From positions 1-5,012 of the forward strand of contig JAQVZR010000182.1 of NCBI GenBank assembly GCA_028708105.1: a DNA stretch of 5,012 nucleotides. Reading direction: 5' to 3'. The position numbers and the translations under genes are program-made. Source of the DNA: Desulfoplanes sp. (GTDB taxonomy: Bacteria; Desulfobacterota; Desulfovibrionia; Desulfovibrionales; Desulfomicrobiaceae). Positions 1-5,012 of this stretch are shown here, one piece after another. The notes under the pieces were generated by a model. That model saw only the letters and a program-made list of their open reading frames with translations, did not search any database and was not told where the DNA came from. Numbering within the stretch: the stretch's first letter is position 1; every line of letters begins with the position of its first letter.

Positions 1-2222
1 TCGGGGCATGCCAGGTAGGTTCCCCGTGCCTTGCTGGATTTTTTGACAAGTATTTTTGAGTCACAATCGGGACAGTGCTCTGCAACCGGCCAGTCCCAGA
101 CAGCATAATCACATTGAGGATAGCGGATGCAGGCATAAAAAACTTTGCCTCTTCGGGAACTTTTTTCCACCAGCTCACCATCACAGCCTTCGCGAGGGCA
201 ATGCACGCCGGTGGATAAGGATTGGGTGTATTTACAGTCGGGATAATTGGAACAGGCGATGAAGCGGCTGCCTGTCCGGGCTTTTTTCAGAACAAGATCA
301 CCTTTGCACAGGGGACAGATACCCATCTTTTTGCCGTTTTCACTGTCGGTATCAATATGGATGATTCCCTTCTCATCCCGAAGATAATTGCTTGTAAATC
401 CACAGGTCGGATAGGTTGAGCATGCTAAAAAAGGTCCATTTTTCCCAAATTTGATGACCAGGGGGTTGCCGCATTTTGGGCAGGAGACCTCGGTTGCCAG
501 GCCGCCTTTGATGGCCGCCATCTGGGTGGTTGCTTTTTCCAGGCAGGGATAGAAATCCGTGCCGAAATCCTTGAGCAATGCTACCCAGTTTCGGGTGCCT
601 TCAGCGACCTTATCCAGGTCTTCTTCCATATGTGCAGTGAATCCGACGTCCATGAGCTGGGCAAAGTGGTGCACCAGCAGATCACTGACGACAGTACCCA
701 GATCTGTGGGAATGAAATGTCCTTCTGTCAGAGCAACATATTCGCGATCCTTGAGCGTGGAGATGATGGTCGCGTACGTCGATGGTCGGCCAATGCCTAA
801 TTTTTCCAGATTCCGGACCAGGGAGGCTTCGGAAAATCGTGGTGGAGGCTGGGTAAACTTTTGTTCTTTGGTCAGTTTGATCAAATCCAGGCTCATGCCG
901 GCTTTAAGTTGAGGAATTTCTACCTTTTTCTCGCCGACGGGATTCACAGTCTGGGCCCCGGAGTGCATAATTTTCAGGAAACCTGGAAAGATAAGCCGTT
1001 CACCTTTGGTCCGCCAGAGCGTATGTGCCGCCTTGACTGTGACCGTCGTGTCCCAGAATGTGGCGACAGCCATTTGGGAGGCCATGAATCGTTCCCAGAT
1101 GAGTCTGTAGAGCCGGAACTGTTCCCCGGGAACAAAGGGCTCCACCTGGTCAGGAGTGAGCAGAGGGTCCACAGGACGGATGGCCTCATGGGCGTCCTGA
1201 GCAGATGCTTTGGTTTTGAAAACCCGTGGTTTGGGAGGGTAATACTCGTCGCCCAAGGTTTTTTTGATCCAGGATTCAGCTGTCTTTTGGGCATCGTCAG
1301 AGATACGCACGGAATCGGTACGCATGTAGGTGATCAGCGCAGTGGTTCCTCTGTCGCCAAGTTCAATACCCTCATAGAGTCGTTGAGCAACCATCATGGT
1401 CCGTTTGGCGGAAAAGCCCATGCGGGTGCTGGCCTCCTGCTGGAGAGTGGAAGTGATGAAGGGAGGGGCTGGTTGCCGTTTTCTTTCTTTTTCAACCACA
1501 CTTTCAACTTCAAAAGTTGCCGCTTGGACCTTTTTTTCCAGAGCTTCGGCCTCGGATTGAGAACCTATTTGGGGTGCGGCTCCGTCCACTTTCCACAATT
1601 GGGTTTCGAATGGCGGTGGGGTCGGTCCCTGCAGTGTGGTTGTAAAGGTCCAGAATTCTTCAGGGTCGAAAGCTTGCCGCTCTTTTTCCCGGTCCACGAT
1701 GAGCCGCAGAGCCACGGACTGGACCCGGCCTGCGGAGATACCTCGTTTGACCTTTTTCCACAGGAGGGGAGATATCTTATAGCCCACTATGCGATCCAGG
1801 ATACGGCGGGCCTGTTGGGAGTCAAAGAGGTTTTTGTTCAGCTCTTTGGGATGGGCCAGCGCTTCCTTGACGGCTCGGGGCGTGATTTCGTTAAAGGTGA
1901 TCCGTTTGAGATTGGCATTCTGTTTTTTAATCACCTCGGCGATGTGCCAGGCAATCGCCTCTCCTTCGCGATCCGGATCTGGAGCCAGATAGACGATATC
2001 AGCTTTTTTGGCCGAGGAACGCAGGGTGGCGACAACTTTTTTTTTGCTCGGAATTATCTGATAATCCGGCTCGAAGTTATTGTCTTCATCCACGCCCAGA
2101 ACTTTGGTTGGAAGATCGCAAATGTGGCCCACAGAGGCTTCAACAGCATAGCCACTACCGAGAAATTTTTTGATCGTTTTCACCTTTGCAGGTGATTCGA
2201 CTATAATTAGATCTTTGCCCAT
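1..2222 (-). CDS. topA: DNA topoisomerase I (type IA), 3' end outside window
   Basis: Relaxes negatively supercoiled DNA by cutting one strand through a 5'-phosphotyrosine and passing the other strand. Translation from the ATG at 2222 begins MGKDLIIVESPAKVKTI, the classic TOPRIM opening with catalytic E9. The metal-binding acidic triad lies in PDPDREGEAIAWH (D82, D84, E86). ISAGRVQSVALR is at 162-173. The catalytic tyrosine is Y299 in LITYMRTDS, followed by R301. AHEAIRP and GIGRPSTYA follow. The C-terminal part is a string of Cys4 zinc ribbons: C581/C584/C601/C607, C636/C639/C657/C663, C675/C680/C698/C704, and a fourth with C717/C720/C739 cut by the window edge. The 740 residues visible compare with 865 in E. 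coli. No Shine-Dalgarno precedes the ATG (CGCCCCTCATT), but the protein start matches the family exactly. The in-frame TTG at 2252 also lacks one. The gene is divergent from era. Function is very secure; only the C-terminal end is unknown. Confidence 0.98.
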   Translation of the reverse strand, partial: MGKDLIIVESPAKVKTIKKFLGSGYAVEASVGHICDLPTKVLGVDEDNNFEPDYQIIPSKKKVVATLRSSAKKADIVYLAPDPDREGEAIAWHIAEVIKKQNANLKRITFNEITPRAVKEALAHPKELNKNLFDSQQARRILDRIVGYKISPLLWKKVKRGISAGRVQSVALRLIVDREKERQAFDPEEFWTFTTTLQGPTPPPFETQLWKVDGAAPQIGSQSEAEALEKKVQAATFEVESVVEKERKRQPAPPFITSTLQQEASTRMGFSAKRTMMVAQRLYEGIELGDRGTTALITYMRTDSVRISDDAQKTAESWIKKTLGDEYYPPKPRVFKTKASAQDAHEAIRPVDPLLTPDQVEPFVPGEQFRLYRLIWERFMASQMAVATFWDTTVTVKAAHTLWRTKGERLIFPGFLKIMHSGAQTVNPVGEKKVEIPQLKAGMSLDLIKLTKEQKFTQPPPRFSEASLVRNLEKLGIGRPSTYATIISTLKDREYVALTEGHFIPTDLGTVVSDLLVHHFAQLMDVGFTAHMEEDLDKVAEGTRNWVALLKDFGTDFYPCLEKATTQMAAIKGGLATEVSCPKCGNPLVIKFGKNGPFLACSTYPTCGFTSNYLRDEKGIIHIDTDSENGKKMGICPLCKGDLVLKKARTGSRFIACSNYPDCKYTQSLSTGVHCPREGCDGELVEKSSRRGKVFYACIRYPQCDYAVWDWPVAEHCPDCDSKILVKKSSKARGTYLACP

Positions 2223-2249
2223 AATGAGGGGCGTATAGCGATGGAGACG

Positions 2250-2287
2250 CAAGAGAGCAAGAAAAAAAACAGCATAGACCTCTCTTG
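2250..2287 (-). repeat. Inverted repeat (potential hairpin) in topA leader
   Basis: CAAGAGAG (2250-2257) and CTCTCTTG (2280-2287) are perfect 8-bp inverted arms around a 22-nt loop that contains an A8 run on the plus strand (U8 in the topA message). In the topA transcript the hairpin would end 27 nt before the start codon. The U-run lies in the loop, not after the stem, so this is not an intrinsic terminator. The repeat is seen directly; a regulatory role is inference. Confidence 0.55.
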
Positions 2288-2352
2288 TGCGGAAATGAAG
2301 AATTGCATACCACCTTGTAAAAGAAGGAGGCTCGTGCGTAATCAGGATCTTT

Positions 2353-2380
2353 TTTAAAACAGCAGATTGAGTATTGTCCA
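2353..2380 (-). promoter_or_regulatory. Candidate sigma-70 promoter for topA
   Basis: On the minus strand there is a -35-like TGGACA (2380-2375, 5 of 6 to consensus), a 16-bp spacer and a -10-like TTTAAA (2358-2353, 4 of 6). TG lies one base upstream of the -10, as in extended -10 promoters. Transcription would start near 2346 and leave a leader of about 125 nt before the topA ATG. This was found by eye in AT-rich DNA, so a chance match is quite possible. Confidence 0.3.
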
Positions 2381-2477
2381 CATGGGTAAAAATAGATGCC
2401 GGACTGCATGCGCATGAGATTGCATAGGTTGGCAGCATACCGGAATAGATGTTTTGGTGAGTACCAGATGTTCAACG

Positions 2478-2483
2478 TAAGGA
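2478..2483 (+). promoter_or_regulatory. Ribosome binding site of era
   Basis: TAAGGA matches the Shine-Dalgarno core and ends 10 nt before the era ATG at 2494. The spacing is slightly long but usable, and it supports this ATG as the start. Confidence 0.55.
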
Positions 2484-2493
2484 TACGAGTATT

Positions 2494-3420
2494 ATGACTC
2501 AGAATACGAAAGATTTTCATTCCGGTGTTGTGGCCCTTATCGGGCCCCCCAATGCCGGAAAATCGACCCTCCTCAATACCATTGTCGGCGAGAAGGTTGC
2601 CATTGTCAGCCCCAAGCCCCAGACAACCAGGAATCAAATAACCGGTATCTACACCAGAGATACGGTTCAGGCTGTTTTCCTGGACACCCCTGGGATCCAT
2701 CAGAGCGGGATAAAGTTAAACCGATGTATGGTAGATGCGGCCTGGAAGGCGCTTGCAGGTGCTGATCTGGTCGTTTTGATGCTGGATGGATTGCGCTATT
2801 CTTCCCGCCCCGAGCATTGGCGCAGAGATTTGGCACCGCTGATCAAACCTTTGCAGAAATTGGCCCAGCCTTTTTTCGTGGTTGTGAACAAGATCGATAA
2901 AATCGGTTCCCCTGAGAAAGTGTTCCCCCTGCTGGCCCGTTGCGGCAATGAATGGCCGGGGACTGAGGTGTTCCCTGTCTCCGCGGTTAAAGGGACAGGA
3001 GTGGAGGCAATGCTCAAGCGGATTGTAGACACGCTGCCTTCAGGTCCGCCCTTGTATGACGAAGATCAGCTGTCGACCCTGCCGCTCAGATTTATGGTTA
3101 CGGAGATTATCCGGGAGAAGCTTTTTTTGACGATGCAGGATGAAATTCCGTATAATCTGGCGGTAGACATTGACGCCTGGGATGATCATGCCGGTCCTAA
3201 TCTGGTAGGAATTACAGCAACTATCTACGTCTCCAAAGCAAACTATAAAGGGATGATCATTGGCAAAGGTGGTCAGACATTGAAGAAAGTAGGTTCCATG
3301 GCTCGACCTGAAATTGCAGAATTGGTGGGGTCCAAAATTTTTCTTGAGTTGTGGGTCAAGGTTAAACCCCGGTGGAACGAGAACACCCCTTTTATGACCG
3401 GTATGGGACTTGGCGGCTGA
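2494..3420 (+). CDS. era: GTPase Era, 30S ribosome assembly factor
   Basis: Era is an essential GTPase that binds the 3' end of 16S rRNA and assists maturation of the 30S subunit, at the cytoplasmic face of the membrane. All GTPase motifs are present: G1 GPPNAGKS (17-24), G2 at T44/T45 in QTTRNQITGI, G3 DTPG (64-67), G4 NKID (132-135) and G5 SAVKG (163-167). DTPGIHQSGIKLN around G3 is Era-typical. The C-terminal part is a KH RNA-binding domain with GMIIGKGGQTLKKVG (253-267) followed by FLELWVKVKPRW. The protein is 308 residues, against 301 in E. coli, and complete. The Era-specific KH domain separates it from Der/EngA (two G domains) and from MnmE. It stands alone here: topA is divergent upstream and the rlmB-like gene is convergent downstream, without the rnc or recO neighbours it has in many bacteria. 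Confidence 0.97.
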   Translation: MTQNTKDFHSGVVALIGPPNAGKSTLLNTIVGEKVAIVSPKPQTTRNQITGIYTRDTVQAVFLDTPGIHQSGIKLNRCMVDAAWKALAGADLVVLMLDGLRYSSRPEHWRRDLAPLIKPLQKLAQPFFVVVNKIDKIGSPEKVFPLLARCGNEWPGTEVFPVSAVKGTGVEAMLKRIVDTLPSGPPLYDEDQLSTLPLRFMVTEIIREKLFLTMQDEIPYNLAVDIDAWDDHAGPNLVGITATIYVSKANYKGMIIGKGGQTLKKVGSMARPEIAELVGSKIFLELWVKVKPRWNENTPFMTGMGLGG

Positions 3421-3453
3421 ATCAAGAGGCGGAATTATTTGCTTAACGGTTTG

Positions 3454-3490
3454 TCGGGACGTAGCCTTTCGGCTTACATCATCTACCCGA
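3454..3490 (-). terminator. Bulged GAAA-loop hairpin between convergent genes, possible 3'-end element
   Basis: Read on the minus strand (3' of rlmB), GATGTA-A-GCC pairs with GGC-TACGTC around a GAAA tetraloop (loop 3467-3470). The stem has nine pairs, one of them G-U, and one bulged A (3474). An outer TCGG/CCGA pair (3487-3490 with 3454-3457) encloses it, with a few unpaired bases on one side. On the plus strand the G-U becomes a C-A mismatch, so the fold favours the rlmB transcript. No U-tract follows on either strand, so this is not a standard intrinsic terminator. It may act as a 3'-end stabiliser or a weak stop for converging transcription. Confidence 0.35.
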
Positions 3491-3528
3491 GATCTGTTGC
3501 TTAATTTCTCCCAGTATATCCTGATGTT

Positions 3529-4290
3529 TTATGACGTGGTTATGGCTCGCAGAAATTGTCCCATGATCACTGCTCCCGCCTGCGCGACGTTGAGTGAGTC
3601 GAATTCTCCGGACATGGGGATGGTAAGCACCGAATCACAACGTTTAAGTACACCCTGTCTGACGCCCTTTTCTTCATTCCCTAGAACCAGAACTGCTGGA
3701 AAATGGAGTTGGGCATGAAAAAGATTGGTCATCTTCTCATTCATTCCTGTTGCATAGATATAAAATCCTTCTTCTTTGCATTGTTCCAAGGCCCGTGCAA
3801 GATTGGTCACCTGGGCTATGGATGTTTTTTCCAATGCTCCGGCGGAAGCTCTGGATGCTGCCGGGCCGGGGAATGCAGTCCTGTTTTTGGGCAGGATGAT
3901 ACCCTGGCCCCCAAAGGCGTATAGTGTCCTGCAGAGTGTACCCATGTTTCCGGGGTCCTGAATCTGATCCAAGGCAAGAATCAGGGGAAATGCTGCATGC
4001 TGTGTTCCGGCTAACAATGTTTCCAGGGGGCAGAACCCCTGAAAGAAGACCCGGGCAATAACTCCTTGATGGTTTCCAGGGAATATCCGTTGGAGGTCTC
4101 CGGGGGGCAACCGTTTGTACTTGATCCGGTTTTGGCGGCAGCTTTCGACAATCTTGAGCATGTCTTTCCCGGGTCGTTCCAGAAGATAGACAGTTTCAAC
4201 TTTGTGGGGGGTTGTGCTCAGGAGCTCGAGGACCGGTTTTCTTCCAATGACCAGGTTCTGGCTGTTGTCTTGATCTTGATTTTGATTCAT
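3529..4290 (-). CDS. rlmB: SpoU/TrmH-family rRNA 2'-O-ribose methyltransferase (RlmB-like)
   Basis: Probably methylates a ribose 2'-OH in 23S rRNA (G2251 in E. coli for RlmB) using S-adenosylmethionine. The N-terminal substrate-binding domain opens with LVIGRKPVLELL (13-24) and includes NHQGVIARV (73-81). The C-terminal trefoil-knot SPOUT domain has all three SpoU motifs: motif 1 LALDQIQDPGNMGTLCRT (105-122, N115 and R121), motif 2 LVLGNEEKGVR (201-211, E206) and motif 3 IPMSGEFDSLNVAQAG (224-239, S232, N234). The length of 253 residues fits RlmB/TrmH-like enzymes. The first 12 residues are a low-complexity Asn/Gln/Asp stretch encoded by near-hexamer repeats. Only a weak GGA lies upstream of the ATG. 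Family assignment is secure. The exact target (RlmB or another TrmH-family rRNA site) is inferred and cannot be read from sequence alone. Confidence 0.9.
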   Translation of the reverse strand: MNQNQDQDNSQNLVIGRKPVLELLSTTPHKVETVYLLERPGKDMLKIVESCRQNRIKYKRLPPGDLQRIFPGNHQGVIARVFFQGFCPLETLLAGTQHAAFPLILALDQIQDPGNMGTLCRTLYAFGGQGIILPKNRTAFPGPAASRASAGALEKTSIAQVTNLARALEQCKEEGFYIYATGMNEKMTNLFHAQLHFPAVLVLGNEEKGVRQGVLKRCDSVLTIPMSGEFDSLNVAQAGAVIMGQFLRAITTS

Positions 4291-4485
4291 GTGTTGTGTC
4301 CATGCATGCGGCCGTAATCGACGGGTGCGTGCGGTTTTCCTTGAAGGTTGCGGGGGTGGTGAGTACGGAAGATGTATCGGAACTCGGGTGGTTGTCCAGG
4401 AGCACGTTTGGGTATCATCCGTGTTTTTTGTGATCGGTACTATTGGGGGCTATGTTGCAATTCCCAGGGCTTTACGCTAGCGGTG

Positions 4486-4491
4486 TATAAT
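4486..4491 (+). promoter_or_regulatory. Candidate -10 element for the transglycosylase gene
   Basis: A perfect TATAAT lies 110 bp upstream of the GTG start. No acceptable -35 sits 16-18 bp upstream: TTGCAA (4455-4460) is 25 bp away and TTTACG (4471-4476) only 9 bp away. If real, it would start transcription near 4498 and might need an activator. A chance match cannot be excluded. Confidence 0.3.
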
Positions 4492-4592
4492 CTTGTTCCC
4501 GTTGTGGGAAGGACGCAAGACACATCATCGATTGGTATGTATGGTCCTGCCCTGATTATGCATAGTAAATAGCCCACGTTTGAGCATCTTAC

Positions 4593-4596
4593 GAGG
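4593..4596 (+). promoter_or_regulatory. Ribosome binding site deciding the GTG start
   Basis: GAGG lies 5 nt before the GTG at 4602. The next in-frame ATG (4626) would shorten the signal peptide by eight residues and remove its only charged residue, and it has no Shine-Dalgarno, so the GTG is preferred. Confidence 0.6.
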
Positions 4597-4601
4597 TATT
4601 T

Positions 4602-5012
4602 GTGCGCAATATATTTTTTTCAGTAATGGTCCTGTTTGTTTTGTGTTCAGCATGTGCACCCCGCCAGCATGCTCTTACCCCTTCCGCCACGGACGGGGTT
4701 GCCGCAGTCAATGCAACCGCAGAGCCGGTGTCCTGCGATCTGCCTCCGGGTGAAGACGAGACCGCTGACTCAGACGCGGCCGTTGTACCGGATGAAGACG
4801 AGACTGCTTTGGTGGAAGAGGTTGAAGGCAGCGGAATCCCGCCGGTTGTAGATGAATCGACCCCGTTGACTCCTCAGGAAGAAACAGCTCTGCAGACCGA
4901 CCCCGCCATCCATTTTGATCTCGATATCCGGGATACAAAGGACGTTCAGCTTTATTTCCGGTATTACACCCGCCAGCACAGAAAAACTTTTGCTCACTGG
5001 CTCAAGCGGGCG
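4602..5012 (+). CDS. Exported MltD-like lytic transglycosylase, N-terminal part only
   Basis: The first 137 residues are visible and the rest is beyond the right edge. Starting from GTG, a short charged N-terminus (R2) precedes a hydrophobic segment (about residues 4-14) and LCSACAP. This is a signal peptide, perhaps of a lipoprotein with lipidated C18, but Cys at the -3 position is a poor lipobox. Residues 21-102 form an acidic, Pro/Thr/Glu-rich low-complexity linker with an internal repeat. From 105 the sequence turns into FDLDIRDTKDVQLYF, then Y-rich segments and KTFAHWLKRA. This resembles the segment preceding the SLT catalytic domain in MltD-type murein transglycosylases of deltaproteobacteria. 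Such enzymes cleave peptidoglycan to 1,6-anhydro-muropeptides in the periplasm or at the outer membrane and often carry LysM repeats. The catalytic domain itself is not in the window, so the function is inferred from the lead-in segment only. Upstream is a divergent spacer, so it begins its own transcription unit. Confidence 0.7.
   Translation, partial: MRNIFFSVMVLFVLCSACAPRQHALTPSATDGVAAVNATAEPVSCDLPPGEDETADSDAAVVPDEDETALVEEVEGSGIPPVVDESTPLTPQEETALQTDPAIHFDLDIRDTKDVQLYFRYYTRQHRKTFAHWLKRA
4751..4808 (+). repeat. In-frame direct repeat in the acidic linker
   Basis: TGAAGACGAGACCGCT (4751-4766) recurs as TGAAGACGAGACTGCT (4793-4808) with one difference in 16. The copies are 42 bp (14 codons) apart and encode EDETA twice, at residues 51-55 and 65-69. 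This suggests a small duplication within a length-variable linker. Confidence 0.7.

Larger units (their letters stand above)
4291..4601. other. Intergenic spacer between rlmB-like gene and transglycosylase gene
   Basis: This divergent spacer of 311 bp must carry the start signals for both flanking genes. No coding frame with family-like content, tRNA T-arm or riboswitch core was recognised. Visible items are an 8-bp palindrome CATGCATG (4301-4308), a consensus TATAAT on the plus strand (4486-4491), and a short TTCCC/GGGAA inverted repeat with a 5-nt loop (4496-4510) close to the start expected from that -10. No convincing promoter for the minus-strand gene was found. Confidence 0.5.

Noticed and set aside
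861..2195. Long open frame of 444 codons on the plus strand
   Set aside because: It lies wholly antisense to topA, whose TOPRIM, active-site and zinc-ribbon motifs are unmistakable. Its translation is Phe/Gly/His-rich with no family features, typical of a mirror frame of a real gene.
2424..2460. Possible sigma-54 or sigma-70 promoter for era around TTGGCA (2430-2435)
   Set aside because: TTGGCA resembles a -35, but no -10 lies at 16-18 bp, and the GC/TTGCA half of a -24/-12 promoter is missing at the right spacing.
2155..2700. Open frame of 181 codons on the minus strand across the topA-era spacer
   Set aside because: It overlaps the start of topA in another frame and the first 200 bp of era antisense. 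It shows no recognisable motif and no ribosome binding site.
4196..4405. Minus-strand open frame extending upstream of the RlmB-like start
   Set aside because: It is out of frame with the methyltransferase and has a low-complexity translation. The ATG at 4290 gives a complete SpoU-family protein.
575..4900. Possible mobile element, CRISPR array, tRNA or toxin-antitoxin pair
   Set aside because: No transposase or integrase motif, no regularly spaced repeats, no tRNA arm sequences and no paired small genes were seen. The coding content is core housekeeping.
4636..4997. Overlapping open frames of about 70-76 codons on both strands
   Set aside because: They are alternative frames of the transglycosylase gene, which has a Shine-Dalgarno, a signal peptide and a family-like segment. 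The others have none of these.

Overview
The window carries four housekeeping genes and no visible mobile, CRISPR or defence element. Era has the G1 form GPPNAGKS, and the last gene has an MltD-type lead-in segment (FDLDIRDTKDVQLYF). Together with a roughly balanced base composition, these suggest a deltaproteobacterium (Desulfobacterota), perhaps a Desulfovibrio relative. That placement is inferred from remembered family sequence style, not from a search.

Layout. Positions 2222 down to 1 (minus strand) hold topA, DNA topoisomerase I. It starts inside the window and runs off the left edge after 740 residues, so its stop codon is not seen. A 271-bp divergent spacer (2223-2493) separates it from era (2494-3420, plus), a complete ribosome-assembly GTPase. 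Era converges on a complete SpoU/TrmH-family rRNA 2'-O-methyltransferase, RlmB-like (4290-3529, minus), with a 108-bp gap that holds a bulged GAAA-loop hairpin. A 311-bp spacer (4291-4601) has no recognisable gene. A GTG-started exported protein (4602 onward, plus) then begins and runs off the right edge. Its visible part is a signal peptide, an acidic Pro/Glu-rich linker and the start of what looks like an MltD-type lytic transglycosylase.

How the genes relate. Each gene is flanked by divergent or convergent neighbours, so the window shows four separate transcription units, not an operon. Era and the RlmB-like enzyme both act on ribosomal RNA (16S/30S maturation and 23S methylation) but are transcribed toward each other. 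TopA relaxes negative supercoils. The last protein probably trims peptidoglycan.

The coding content is ordinary. The features that merit a second look lie between genes: an 8-bp inverted repeat around a poly-U loop in the leader of topA, whose start lacks a Shine-Dalgarno; a strong Shine-Dalgarno in the topA-era spacer that serves no recognised gene; and the hairpin between era and rlmB. No new biological system was found.
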